Shown here piece after piece: positions 30,096-38,976 of a stretch of 64,000 bases of DNA (its first letter is position 1; the number at the start of each line of letters is the position of its first letter). The notes beneath the pieces are model-generated. The model did not search any database and was not told the origin of the DNA. It saw only the letters and a list, made by a program, of their open reading frames with translations. Both the position numbers and the translations under genes were made by a program. Origin of the DNA: a virus; the IMG/VR virus record IMGVR_UViG_3300037042_002125, positions 62,001 to 126,000 of that record; one strand, 5' to 3'.

Positions 30096-30108
30096 AAAAG
30101 TCCTGTGG

Positions 30109-31242
30109 TTAAATTTTACCTTGTTTCAAGAACATACGATGTAACCAGTTATAGTCGTTTATGTAAACCGACTCTACTGATGTCTCGGCGCCTATTGCGC
30201 CTAACTGCGCCCCAACCCTTGTGAGATTGAAGTATTCAGTGTGCTTGTTGAGTGTGGGTTCTACCCACTCTATAAGACGATGCCTAGCTATCTCAACTTC
30301 GTTTATTGGCACCCTTTCGTCTAGTGTGATACGACGTAGTTTGTACCCTTCACGGAAGCCTGTGCGCCATGCGCTCTCTGCGGACCAGTTGTAGGCGTGA
30401 GTGCCTACGCATGTGTCATGTATTGATAAACCATCTCCAATAGATGTTGTCATATCCAAAGGAGTTATTGGGGTATCAAAAGCTGACTTGTTGATCAGTT
30501 TGGGTCCACCATTGCCGTAGACGTTTGCATTGCACACACTCTGCACGTACCATAGGTGAACATACTTCTCTTCTGTGATAAAGACCTCAGGTAAACTTTG
30601 TGGAAAGTTTGTGTTGGGGCAGAAATCAGAATCTATGAACAGTACAGACTGTTCTGTCTTAAGGCTCTGCACAACCTTCTTGTGGGTATCGTATATGCTA
30701 AGGTCCGTCATGAAGACCTTAACATCTGCGTTGCCTTTGAATTCACTCTCAATCAAAGTCTTTAGAGACAAGGCGTTATCAGTACGTTCATAGTTAACTG
30801 CAGATAGTATCCGTATTGGATACGGGTAGCGGCGTGTTGTTGCATCAACGTCGCTGAATCCAGTTTCGCTTAACAACAAAGGTTCGCCACTCTGCAACTT
30901 TGCCTTTAGGGTATCGCCTATGTAATACAGGCCACCATGCCGAGAGTGAACGTCACGAGCGTTGGTTGTTACTGGACTTGACGTAGTGTCCCAAAAAGGT
31001 TTGCGTACAGTGAACAGCGTGACAGCGTCAGTAGATAGATTCGGTACCCTGGAGGTAAACGTGTAGTCAATCTTGTACCTAGTATCCAAAACCCAATTTT
31101 TGTCTGCTTGTGCCGCATATTTGAGAGCCTCTGAAAGAGTGCATGTGCTGTCTATGCTAACATCAGAGTCAAGGCCTGATAGGCTATCCCTAAAGTAGAA
31201 ACTTGACCTGCGAGTGAACGGCACAGGAGTGGTGTAACTCAT
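30109..31242 (-). CDS. Putative glycosyltransferase-like protein, 377 aa
   Basis: A relative of the next gene: both carry an NxYGNGGPKL/LAYGNGGLKL motif and a W-R-x-GFREG-K motif (AWRTGFREGYKL here). It also has VLFIDSDFCPN, a DxD-type motif suited to metal and sugar-nucleotide binding in GT-A glycosyltransferases. N-terminal 130 residues are unlike the partner. A role in glycosylating DNA or virion proteins is inferred from motifs only. Its start overlaps the partner's stop (ATGA). Confidence 0.55.
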   Translation of the reverse strand: MSYTTPVPFTRRSSFYFRDSLSGLDSDVSIDSTCTLSEALKYAAQADKNWVLDTRYKIDYTFTSRVPNLSTDAVTLFTVRKPFWDTTSSPVTTNARDVHSRHGGLYYIGDTLKAKLQSGEPLLLSETGFSDVDATTRRYPYPIRILSAVNYERTDNALSLKTLIESEFKGNADVKVFMTDLSIYDTHKKVVQSLKTEQSVLFIDSDFCPNTNFPQSLPEVFITEEKYVHLWYVQSVCNANVYGNGGPKLINKSAFDTPITPLDMTTSIGDGLSIHDTCVGTHAYNWSAESAWRTGFREGYKLRRITLDERVPINEVEIARHRLIEWVEPTLNKHTEYFNLTRVGAQLGAIGAETSVESVYINDYNWLHRMFLKQGKI

Positions 31243-32177
31243 TTTAATCTATCCCACTTTTCTTTTTCATATACAGAAGTTTTCTTGTGCGCCATGTTGA
31301 TCATCATCTTGATGCTTTTGCTTTGGTTAGGGCCAAAGCGAGGTATCTGAAACCCTAACCGGCCGCTGACCTTAGAACGTAGGTCAAGTATTTCTCTATC
31401 CAAATCTCTCTTAGGGGCATCATCAAAAAATTTCTTAAGCACATCGTAATCGAGAACTAGATCAGTTGCATTACCTTGCACATGAACATAATCGAACCCG
31501 CTTAACGTTCCATGGATAGCGTACAAACCAAATTTGTTGTCCTCACCTACAGAGGACCATTGGACTAGGCGCTGTAGGTTCAAATCAGTATCAATATTTA
31601 TGTACTGCTTATGCTTAGGAGTAACAGTTCCTCCGTTGAGCATCATCTTAACACCTTCACGGAAGCCTGCGCGCCAAGCCTGGTAAGCAGAGCCATCAAT
31701 GCAAGTAACGCCTGTGATAGCACTCATCTGCATATAGTGATCGTTCCAACAGAAGTCAACGCCCTTATCCTCTGAGGCTTCATGCGTCTGCATGTTCTGA
31801 ACAAACTCAACAGACCACAACTTCAACCCACCGTTGCCATAGGCAAGCCCATTGAGGTTATTTATGGAGCGCCAGCTAAAGGTGGTCTTGTTAAACTGAC
31901 CAGGCGAGCCTAAATAATCTTGGCATAGGTTTTCTATATTAGAGTCCCACACCCAACGGAAGATCTGCGTATCTGCATCCACGGTAAAGAAGTGGGTCGT
32001 CTCTGGCATAACTTGCAGAGCCAAGGCACACGCTGCCTTGTGCGCCGCGTCGAAGCCCTTAACACCATGCGAGCGCAAAGGGAAAATCATATGTTGTCCC
32101 TTCAAGTGTTCCCAGTTTGCGTCAGCGTTGGGTTCATCATACGATAGGAACACTACAGGTATTTCTGCAAACTTCAT
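31239..32177 (-). CDS. Putative GT-A-like glycosyltransferase, 312 aa
   Basis: Starts with VVFLSYDEPNADANWEHLK, then FDAAHKAACALALQ and HFFTVDADTQIF (DAD, the probable DxD metal site near residue 67), the order of a GT-A fold. GNGGLKLW and AWRAGFREGVKM follow, shared with the 377-aa neighbour. The last 70 residues are a basic helical tail. Similar proteins in other large phages are annotated as glycosyltransferases; donor and acceptor are unknown. The paralogous pair suggests successive sugar additions or heterodimer action. Confidence 0.6.
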   Translation of the reverse strand: MKFAEIPVVFLSYDEPNADANWEHLKGQHMIFPLRSHGVKGFDAAHKAACALALQVMPETTHFFTVDADTQIFRWVWDSNIENLCQDYLGSPGQFNKTTFSWRSINNLNGLAYGNGGLKLWSVEFVQNMQTHEASEDKGVDFCWNDHYMQMSAITGVTCIDGSAYQAWRAGFREGVKMMLNGGTVTPKHKQYINIDTDLNLQRLVQWSSVGEDNKFGLYAIHGTLSGFDYVHVQGNATDLVLDYDVLKKFFDDAPKRDLDREILDLRSKVSGRLGFQIPRFGPNQSKSIKMMINMAHKKTSVYEKEKWDRLK

Positions 32178-32180
32178 ACT

Positions 32181-32492
32181 TCAAATTCCTTTTTTGTTTG
32201 GGTGCCTTGGCCCAGTTTTTGATCTGGATCTGGGTGCAGCCTTTTTGCTCCCAAACCTAACATTACCAGTGGTCAAGTTAATGCCATTTTTGAGATCAAA
32301 GAGTTTTGCGTTCATTCCCTTGAAAGCAAGGATGCCGCCTTCTATATCTTCGGGATCTTCCTCTTCCTTTGGCCTCATCTTTCCACCAACAACGTCCTTC
32401 CAATCGATCTGCGATTGGTAATTGCCCGCGAAAATCGCAAACGGGTGATCATTAGGGTAGACTTTTCCTTTGGGTTTAGCTTGTGCTTTCAT
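32181..32492 (-). CDS. Basic hypothetical protein, 103 aa
   Basis: Lys/Pro-rich at both ends (MKAQAKPKGKVYPNDHPF; SKKAAPRSRSKTGPRHPNKK) with an acidic middle (RPKEEEDPEDIEGG). The ATG lies only six bases from an AACTGTAAATA element, so if that is a T4-like late promoter the message is nearly leaderless; no Shine-Dalgarno is visible. Followed by the glycosyltransferase-like pair. Confidence 0.75.
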   Translation of the reverse strand: MKAQAKPKGKVYPNDHPFAIFAGNYQSQIDWKDVVGGKMRPKEEEDPEDIEGGILAFKGMNAKLFDLKNGINLTTGNVRFGSKKAAPRSRSKTGPRHPNKKGI

Positions 32493-32497
32493 ACTCT

Positions 32498-32508
32498 TAT
32501 TTACAGTT
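32498..32508 (-). promoter_or_regulatory. ACTGTAAATA element directly before an ATG
   Basis: AACTGTAAATAAGAGTATG: the element ends five bases before the start codon at 32492, implying a leaderless or near-leaderless transcript. Confidence 0.55.
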
Positions 32509-32589
32509 TTGCATCTTTGTAATAACCTATAGTTAAGTCAAGTAGATCTATTTTATGGGAAAGTTGGCGCTTATCTTTACCTTTGAGTG

Positions 32590-34587
32590 TCAATAATTGT
32601 TTTTGTATCTTGATTTTAAGGCTCTAGCTGAGGCTAACTTCCGGTTACCTTCGCGCCATTTCTTTGCTCTGGCTTCTGATGCCAAAGCCCTTTCTTCAGG
32701 AGTAGTCTTTTTTCTCTTGAGGATAGCTTGTATGTCAGTATCAATAGCCTCGATCGTAGAAGCACTGCTTTTATTAGTAGGGTCTAGTTTTGATAGTCTA
32801 GCATAGTAACTGCGACGACTCCTAAGCCTAGCTAGCTCAATGTTTTCCTTTCTCCATTTTATATGTTTCTCTTTATCTGCGAGGGACCTATCTTTTTCTG
32901 ACGCAAATGTGGTCCTAGGAGTAGCATTTTCCCTAGTAGGATTCAGATTGTTGAAAGCTACCATTTTATAGGAGTTAGCAACCTCCATGTTTATGCTAGG
33001 CTCATCTTTCAACTTCTGACGAAGCAAGTTGGCCATCTTTAAGTCTGGGACTATGATGTAGTTCCGTTGGGTTGACTTTGTGTCTCTAATAGACAATCGA
33101 GTTGCGCTCTGGACGCAAGCATCTGCAACATGATCCAAAGCGTAGTCATAGTTAGGAAGTAGGGCCTTGTACAGGTGACGGCTCTCGCGATCAGGGTTCA
33201 AAGCCGCAGAGAAGAACATACAGTTATGCTTTTGATAAATGTTCATACCCTGGTTTGACATAGGTATTACTTCAAATTGGGGGTAGTTTGTCTTTATGTG
33301 CATGTCCCAACCACCTTTAACGTTTGCAACCGCCAAAGGTTTCTTACGCAGCTTTCCGTTCTTAGCCAAATTGGCTACTACCTTAGATGCTATCTTGCAA
33401 TACCAATCAAAAGCATCTTTCTGAGCTCCGTAGGTATCAAGTAGATCAAAAACTCGTTTGAGTTTTTTGGTCATCACTATGTGGTCGCGATTTTGCATCA
33501 AGTGCAATATATCTTTTGTATCTGTGTACCCTTCTTTTTCTAAAGCTAGCTTGAGAAGAAATTCGGCGTGCTCTGGAACCAAGATACCGTTGTCGTACCT
33601 AGTAAGGCTTGCCAAGTTATTCTGCCTAGTAAGGGGTATGATAGTGACTAAAGTCAACTTGGTTTTTATCTGTTCTGATCTTTTGAACAGAGATCTGTTA
33701 AGTGCCCAAATGTAAGGGCCTTCTACTTTGAGGTCGATTAATTCGACATTTGGATTCAGCGCCAAGAAGTGCCACATTTGGCTATCCTTTAAAAACGCAG
33801 ACATCAGAATGACTTCTCTAAATCCAACAAAGATGTTGCTAGGGATGACAACTTGGTGGAACCTGAATTTGGTACGTCCCCATTTTTTCTCATTGGTGGA
33901 AACATACAAGTCAATATCAGGACTTGTGATCACGTTGGTTATTGCGGTTATCTCTTTGAATTGAAGACGCGCGTCAGTAGAGTTGAGTTTCTTGTTGAGT
34001 ACTTTTGGCACTCTAGACCTAACAACCTTGTTGAACTCAGTTGGCTTTCCGTCCGAATAGAATAAAGGCTCAGACCCATCTTTCATAAGCTTTGTAAACC
34101 ACTTTTCTTCTTCGGCACTTTTAAGCATTATTTGTTCTGGGCGCGTAACAAATTTGCGAGCCTCATCAAACATGACGCACACATTGGTTTTATCTATTTT
34201 GGGTCGTTTAAGGAACGCTTCGTGTGTAAGAAAAATGATGGTGCCTAAAGGGGCCTTTGGTTTAGGTTTAGTGTTCTTAGTGGCGAGAAAAGGAATTCCA
34301 CCCTCTAATGCCAGTTGTAATTTCTCAGATACTGATACCCAGCAGCCATACTCTGCAGACTGGGGATCTGATTCAATCAGCCTAATCAGCTTCTTTGGAG
34401 ACTTCATCTGAGTTTCCGCAAGATTCAAAAGGTCTTGTTTCACCTGTTTTAAGAGGGCAAGAGTAGGTGCGACATAGAGAGTTATCTCTTCTTTTGCCAC
34501 CATTCTTTGGCACATTTCGTCAACTGCCCAGGTGGTTTTTCCAACACCTGGCAACAAATCTAGGTAATAAATTAGTGTTTTTGACAT
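32590..34587 (-). CDS. SF2-type helicase/ATPase, 665 aa
   Basis: Start at MSKTLIYYLDLLPGVGKTTW (34587). Walker A is PGVGKT at 13-18, motif Ia TLYVAPTLALLKQV, then FLTHEAFL near 119-126, a DEAR box at 141-144 (Walker B), ILMSAFLKDSQ as motif III, and ACVQSATRLSIRD near residue 496 as a QxxxR-type motif VI. The C-terminal 90 residues are very basic, with repeated KWRxxN-type units (WRKENIELARLRSR; KWREGNRKLASAR) like DNA-binding repeats in some nucleases and helicases. It probably unwinds or translocates on DNA or RNA during phage replication; the exact family is uncertain. First gene left of the divergent region, behind an ACTGTAAATA element. Confidence 0.75.
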   Translation of the reverse strand: MSKTLIYYLDLLPGVGKTTWAVDEMCQRMVAKEEITLYVAPTLALLKQVKQDLLNLAETQMKSPKKLIRLIESDPQSAEYGCWVSVSEKLQLALEGGIPFLATKNTKPKPKAPLGTIIFLTHEAFLKRPKIDKTNVCVMFDEARKFVTRPEQIMLKSAEEEKWFTKLMKDGSEPLFYSDGKPTEFNKVVRSRVPKVLNKKLNSTDARLQFKEITAITNVITSPDIDLYVSTNEKKWGRTKFRFHQVVIPSNIFVGFREVILMSAFLKDSQMWHFLALNPNVELIDLKVEGPYIWALNRSLFKRSEQIKTKLTLVTIIPLTRQNNLASLTRYDNGILVPEHAEFLLKLALEKEGYTDTKDILHLMQNRDHIVMTKKLKRVFDLLDTYGAQKDAFDWYCKIASKVVANLAKNGKLRKKPLAVANVKGGWDMHIKTNYPQFEVIPMSNQGMNIYQKHNCMFFSAALNPDRESRHLYKALLPNYDYALDHVADACVQSATRLSIRDTKSTQRNYIIVPDLKMANLLRQKLKDEPSINMEVANSYKMVAFNNLNPTRENATPRTTFASEKDRSLADKEKHIKWRKENIELARLRSRRSYYARLSKLDPTNKSSASTIEAIDTDIQAILKRKKTTPEERALASEARAKKWREGNRKLASARALKSRYKNNY

Positions 34588-34624
34588 AGAATTCACATCA
34601 AAGTTAAAAAGGGGGCCTTCAGGA

Positions 34625-34653
34625 TTTACACAACTGGGTATACTGTCTATAAT
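34625..34653 (+). promoter_or_regulatory. Strong sigma70 promoter, TTTACA-17-TATAAT, rightward
   Basis: TTTACA (34625-34630), 17 bases, TATAAT (34648-34653), a near-consensus sigma70 promoter. Transcription would begin near 34660 and run through the structured segment. Confidence 0.7.
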
Positions 34654-34659
34654 AAGTAC

Positions 34660-34977
34660 GTCACGTTGTGTAATATCTTTCTACCTTATATTTACAGTTC
34701 AAAAGAAAGAATAAAAAGAGTAAAAAGCTGAAAGGGCGCGAAGCGCATCTTTCGCTATCGCTTTCGATCTACGTAGCGAAGCGGAGTAGATCAAGACATA
34801 CTTAGGACCGCGACTTCACCTTTCTACTGGTTAAGGTGATTCTAATCAAACTCGATCTAATCGACTAATCTGATGCTCGGGTCACGTCGCGTACTAAGGT
34901 TACTCTGAGCACCGCTTCGCTTCGCTACGCCGGCGCTCGACTAGTCTAAAGATTCGCTATCGCTCATCTTTATTTTT
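34660..34977 (+). ncRNA. Candidate structured small RNA in the divergent region
   Basis: No reading frame. Starts just after the sigma70 promoter. Helices seen: GCGC-GAA-GCGC flanked by AAAG/CTTT (34728-34751 region), GATCTAC/GTAGATC (34766-34792), a long-range CTTAG...CGCGAC / GTCGCG...CTAAG (34801-34814 with 34886-34898), CACCTT/AAGGTG inside it, and GAGC-CCG / CGG-GCTC near 34907-34938. Ends with AAAGAT/ATCTTT (34948-34971) and ATTTTT, an intrinsic terminator. Alternatively it is a replication origin or regulatory DNA whose short CGAAGCG-like repeats fold by chance. The segment would also form hairpins on the other strand. Confidence 0.55.
34689..34699 (-). promoter_or_regulatory. ACTGTAAATA late-promoter-like element, leftward
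   Basis: AACTGTAAATA on the minus strand, about 100 bases before the helicase start. Confidence 0.55.
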
Positions 34978-35021
34978 ACTTACCCTTACTCTTTTTTTAA
35001 TAGACTGAAAAGACATAACAC

Positions 35022-35031
35022 ACTGTAAATT
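35022..35031 (+). promoter_or_regulatory. ACTGTAAATT late-promoter-like element, rightward
   Basis: ACTGTAAATT on the plus strand, 36 bases before the first gene of the rightward island; it mirrors the leftward copy at 34689. Confidence 0.55.
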
Positions 35032-35066
35032 CAAGTAACAAAATCAAGTCAGTAAGGCCCCCTAGA

Positions 35067-35546
35067 ATGTCCTACCCTAAATTAGCTTTAACCGAGATTG
35101 ATTTCTCGATCATCTTACCGATCTGGGAGACCCAGCTTTGGCTTGGTCGACAGACGAAAATAGAAAGTCATAGTGCGACTTTGTTAGGTAGAGATCCTTC
35201 TATGACTAATTTCAGTCTGCCAGCTTGGTACTATGGAATGTACTCTATTCCAAGTATTGCTAATCAAACAAAGTTAGTCGGAGTAAACTCAGTCCACCTT
35301 TGTGCTGACGGTTCAGCCCGTATCAGGGGATTCTGGGTCGACGAGGATTACCGTCGAAAAGGGATTGGGTTGTCCTTGTTGACAAGCACCTTGGACAGAG
35401 CAAAGGAAAGTAAGGCCGGCTGGGTATGGGCTTACCCTAGAAAAACATCTTGGCCTCTGTTTGAGAAGTTAGGTTTCAGGCTGGTCACACCTTGGTCTGA
35501 ATCAGAAACTAGTCCAGCTAATGCTTACTGCATTTTGCAATTTTAG
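35067..35546 (+). CDS. GNAT-family acetyltransferase, 159 aa
   Basis: GNAT fold with the acetyl-CoA loop in FWVDEDYRRKGIGLSLL (R-x-x-G-x-G, about residues 89-106), the helix that follows, and a C-terminal WPLFEKLGFRLV motif. It transfers an acetyl or other acyl group to an amine; the substrate is unknown. It opens the rightward biosynthetic island and could acylate the product of the downstream radical SAM and PP-loop enzymes or a virion protein. Confidence 0.9.
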   Translation: MSYPKLALTEIDFSIILPIWETQLWLGRQTKIESHSATLLGRDPSMTNFSLPAWYYGMYSIPSIANQTKLVGVNSVHLCADGSARIRGFWVDEDYRRKGIGLSLLTSTLDRAKESKAGWVWAYPRKTSWPLFEKLGFRLVTPWSESETSPANAYCILQF

Positions 35547-35560
35547 AAATAGGAATAACA

Positions 35561-36580
35561 ATGATAGTCAAAGGCACTTTTAGTAGGTTGAACAGGTTCA
35601 ACGTCCAGTGGCAGATAGGAAACTTCTGCAACTACAAATGTTCATACTGCGAGCCTAAATTCAGAGATGGGACCAACCCATTCCTTCCAATCGAACTAGC
35701 CAAGACAGTGATACGTAATGTTGTATCCAAGGTACCAGAACGAAACGCAATCTTCAATTACCAAGGCGGTGAGCCAACTGCTTACAGGGATTTTGAAGAG
35801 CTACTTAGCTTCACGTTCGATATAGGTGCTGGTTCCCTTATGGTGTCCAACGCATCTCGTTCTGTGGCGTACCTACGGCGCATTGCTCCTTATCTGAGCT
35901 ACTCTTACTTGACCTTCCATTCGGACATGGTGGATATAGACAGGTTCTTAGAACGCCTCCACGTATTCCACCCATCCCGAGTCCTTGTGTACTTGCCAAT
36001 GAATCCCAAATTATGGGACAAGTGTGTTGATGCCCATAGGCGCATTACAGATGCAAACTACCGTGTGGTGGCGAAAGTTATCTTCGATGACTATGGTGGA
36101 GGTAACTTGAACAATAGCATAGCCTACACCAAAGAGCAAAAAGCATTTATCGATGATGGGAATAAGAACTTGCTTGTACCCAAACCTGCTAATGACAAAC
36201 AAGGGCCAATGCCTTTCCAACTTAATCCAAAAGGCGAAATGGACTTTAGCGTTGATGTCAGGGCTATCCAAATCTTCGACCAAGGCCAAGTCAAGCTAAC
36301 CACGTCCCAGAACCTGGTCGTGACAAAACAGAACAACTACGTTGGCTTCGAGTGCTTCGGTGGGCTGGAAGAACTGTGCATCACTTCTAAAGGCAAGGTC
36401 TACACCACCGTGTGTATGCAGGACAAAGCAATAGCAGACATTTTCAAGGACCCTAACTTTGACCTGCCAACCAAACCCATGATCTGCAGACGCACCAACT
36501 GCTGGTGTGAAGCAGACTTGCTGCTAACAAAAATTTCCCCAGACGAGCCACAATTCTCTACACCTACACTTGCCAAATAA
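35561..36580 (+). CDS. Radical SAM enzyme with Cys-rich C-terminus, 339 aa
   Basis: CNYKCSYC at 23-30 is the CxxxCxxC site of the [4Fe-4S] cluster that cleaves S-adenosylmethionine; YQGGEPT at 67-73 is the second family motif. A C-terminal cysteine set (FECFGG, ELCITSKG, TTVCMQDK, MICRRTNCWCEADL) looks like a SPASM/twitch-type auxiliary cluster region. The reaction cannot be predicted; SPASM enzymes modify peptides, sugars or small molecules. It is followed at once by a second, different radical SAM gene. AGGAATAACA precedes the ATG. Confidence 0.9.
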   Translation: MIVKGTFSRLNRFNVQWQIGNFCNYKCSYCEPKFRDGTNPFLPIELAKTVIRNVVSKVPERNAIFNYQGGEPTAYRDFEELLSFTFDIGAGSLMVSNASRSVAYLRRIAPYLSYSYLTFHSDMVDIDRFLERLHVFHPSRVLVYLPMNPKLWDKCVDAHRRITDANYRVVAKVIFDDYGGGNLNNSIAYTKEQKAFIDDGNKNLLVPKPANDKQGPMPFQLNPKGEMDFSVDVRAIQIFDQGQVKLTTSQNLVVTKQNNYVGFECFGGLEELCITSKGKVYTTVCMQDKAIADIFKDPNFDLPTKPMICRRTNCWCEADLLLTKISPDEPQFSTPTLAK

Positions 36581-36584
36581 TCAT

Positions 36585-38144
36585 ATGCAACAATTCGATG
36601 TAAACGTTTTGATATTCACAGACTGCTCTGGGACCATATTTTCTAGAGCAGCAGGAGCCTACCGAATAGCAACAGAGCTCCGCAACAATGGGTACACTGT
36701 TCAAGTGGTCGACCACTTTTTGCTTGCAGGGTTACAAACCACTTTAGACCTTGTAGACAAATTTGTTGGGCCCTCGACTTTGTTTGTTGGGTTCTCAACC
36801 ACGTTTATGAACCCTGGGGAAATGCACCTCAAAGAGGCGGTTAAAGACACTAGCACAGTGTTCAAAGTAAACGGAGTTAAGACGAATCAGATCACAGCAC
36901 CAGCTATGATCTCCGTGAACCTACCTCTGACACGAAGCGACCTGCAGGTAATTCGCGATCGCATCTTGTCCAAATCTCCTAACGCCAAGTTGGTAATGGG
37001 TGGGGCAAAGACAGAGTACCGGGCAAAAGATCAAGTCCAGATAGATACATACCTATCTGGGTATGCGGATACCTCAGTAGTTGAGTACGTTAAGTACCTT
37101 GATGGCAAGAACCCGTTCTTTCAATTCAAGACAACACCCGATGGTCGAATGTTGATCGACCACGATGTAATGGCTGCCAATTTTGATTTCAAACACTCAA
37201 CCATCGAGTACCAAGAATCAGATTTCATATCGCCCGGCGAAGTGCTGCCTATAGAGATATCTCGGGGTTGCATTTTCAAATGCAAATTTTGCGCGTTTGT
37301 CTTGACCGGCAAAAAGAGAACAGACCACCTTAAGGATAGGGAGGTTCTGTACTCTGAGCTAATGCGTAATTACGAAAAGTTTGGTACCACCAAGTACCTA
37401 TTCTCTGATGACACTTACAACGACAGCGTAGCCAAGCTTGAGTACTTTGCAGAGACCTTCCGCAAGCTACCATTCAAGATTGAGTACGCGGCTTACTTGC
37501 GGCATGACCTAATAGCTACGTTCCCAGAAATGGCTGACCTGCTAATGGAAAGTGGAATCAAGTCTGCTATCTTCGGCCTTGAGACATTGAACCACACTGC
37601 AGGAAAGATTGTTGGCAAAGGCATGGACCCCAAAAAGATAAAGGAGATGCTACTGTGGTTGCGTAACGAAAAAGGTTGGGCCAAGAATATCCTTATGACC
37701 TCTGGTTTCATGGTCGGGTTGCCAACAGAGTCCCAAGAGACTGTTATGTCCTGGGCAGAAGAACTCTGGGACCCAACCTACCCCCTAGATTCATTCATCT
37801 TCTCTCCACTGACAATTTACCCTGACACAAACCGAATAGGCAAATCAGAGTTTGAGAAGGAGTACGAGAAGTACGGGTACTGGTTCGACCTTGCTGTATC
37901 ATCTGGTTGGATCAACGAGCACTGGGACTACGACAAGGCAAAGGTCTTCGCAAACTGGCTTACCACTGAGACAAATCGGAAAGGGAGAAGCCGAATGTTA
38001 GGCTTCCCTGCCATGATGGCTCATAACTACGGAGCAACGTGGGAGCAGATACATACTATGAGAGCCAGAAAATTTCTCCCCAACATATTTGCAAGGACAC
38101 AGGTGATGGCAAATAATTACCACTCAAAACTCCTTGCCTTATGA
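36585..38144 (+). CDS. B12-binding-like radical SAM enzyme, 519 aa
   Basis: The first 160 residues resemble a cobalamin-binding Rossmann domain (VLIFTDCSGTIFSRAAGAYR; LFVGFSTTFMN; AKLVMGGAKTEY) without a clear DxHxxG, so B12 may be bound base-off or lost. The radical SAM domain has RGCIFKCKFCAF with C229, C233 and C236, then FSDDTYN and FGLETLNHTAGKIVGKGM typical of the family. Enzymes of this class do methylations and rearrangements in unusual pathways. Start at ATG 36585; a TTG five codons upstream overlaps the previous gene. No good ribosome-binding site, so coupling is likely. Confidence 0.85.
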   Translation: MQQFDVNVLIFTDCSGTIFSRAAGAYRIATELRNNGYTVQVVDHFLLAGLQTTLDLVDKFVGPSTLFVGFSTTFMNPGEMHLKEAVKDTSTVFKVNGVKTNQITAPAMISVNLPLTRSDLQVIRDRILSKSPNAKLVMGGAKTEYRAKDQVQIDTYLSGYADTSVVEYVKYLDGKNPFFQFKTTPDGRMLIDHDVMAANFDFKHSTIEYQESDFISPGEVLPIEISRGCIFKCKFCAFVLTGKKRTDHLKDREVLYSELMRNYEKFGTTKYLFSDDTYNDSVAKLEYFAETFRKLPFKIEYAAYLRHDLIATFPEMADLLMESGIKSAIFGLETLNHTAGKIVGKGMDPKKIKEMLLWLRNEKGWAKNILMTSGFMVGLPTESQETVMSWAEELWDPTYPLDSFIFSPLTIYPDTNRIGKSEFEKEYEKYGYWFDLAVSSGWINEHWDYDKAKVFANWLTTETNRKGRSRMLGFPAMMAHNYGATWEQIHTMRARKFLPNIFARTQVMANNYHSKLLAL

Positions 38145-38974
38145 ATATCAACTTCACTCCGTTCACAGTTGAGTACCCTAGGTTCTCTACGCCCATAAAG
38201 TCCTTTCGAGAAGAGGCTGTGCAGGCTGTTGACTTGGCGGTAAGCAAGAACAAAGAAAACTTGCCGGTGGTGATTATGATGAGCGGCGGCGTTGATAGCG
38301 AGATAGTTGCCCAAGCATTCCTAGATGCCCACAGCCCTTTCTTGGCAGTCATTGGCCGTTTGGTAATCAACACACCCAACCATGTTCAGTATCTAAATAC
38401 TCATGATATAAAGTACGCAGAGGCTTGGTGTCAAACAAATATGATTTCGGTTTTATACTGTGATATTGATGTTTACCAAGATGCAAACAAGCTCTGTAAA
38501 TATGCGTTGGATGCCCAAGGGTTTAGTCCTCAGTATGCTTGCCATATGATGATTATGAAGTGGTGCTCTGACAACAGAATGTTCTTTGTTGCTGGTAACG
38601 GCGAGATGGATTTTGTACTCTACGAGAACGAATACCATATGCTGGACGAGCAACGTGAGCATACGTTGGGAAATTTTTGCAATGCTTATACCCTAAGAGG
38701 AGTATGGCAGTTTTGGAAACAAGATGCGAGGTGCGCTGCTGCTTTCCTTGAGCTACCAACAGTAAAACATTTGATGAGGCAAAGAGCAGCAAGGCTCCTT
38801 ACTCACAAGTACGCCTGCTTCTCTGATGTGTATAAGATAGAAGCAAGACCTAAGTACACTGGCTTTGAGTACATTCAAGAATGGGATAGCATATTGAGGA
38901 CCCGTCTAAAGCTCGACCATGACAAATTCGATGAAAAAGTTTACACACCACTTAATATTTTTAGGAGCCGTTAG
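38141..38974 (+). CDS. PP-loop ATPase (asparagine-synthetase-like), 277 aa
   Basis: MMSGGVDSEIV carries the SGGxDS pyrophosphatase loop at 48-53, so the enzyme probably adenylates a substrate carbonyl or similar group and releases PPi for amidation, thiolation or ligation. The N-terminal FREEAVQAVDLAVSKN and middle AGNGEMDFVLYENE are unlike QueC or TilS. No glutaminase domain is present. It begins inside the stop of the B12-like radical SAM gene (ATGA) and is one of three PP-loop enzymes in the island. Confidence 0.85.
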   Translation: MNINFTPFTVEYPRFSTPIKSFREEAVQAVDLAVSKNKENLPVVIMMSGGVDSEIVAQAFLDAHSPFLAVIGRLVINTPNHVQYLNTHDIKYAEAWCQTNMISVLYCDIDVYQDANKLCKYALDAQGFSPQYACHMMIMKWCSDNRMFFVAGNGEMDFVLYENEYHMLDEQREHTLGNFCNAYTLRGVWQFWKQDARCAAAFLELPTVKHLMRQRAARLLTHKYACFSDVYKIEARPKYTGFEYIQEWDSILRTRLKLDHDKFDEKVYTPLNIFRSR

Positions 38975-38976
38975 CA

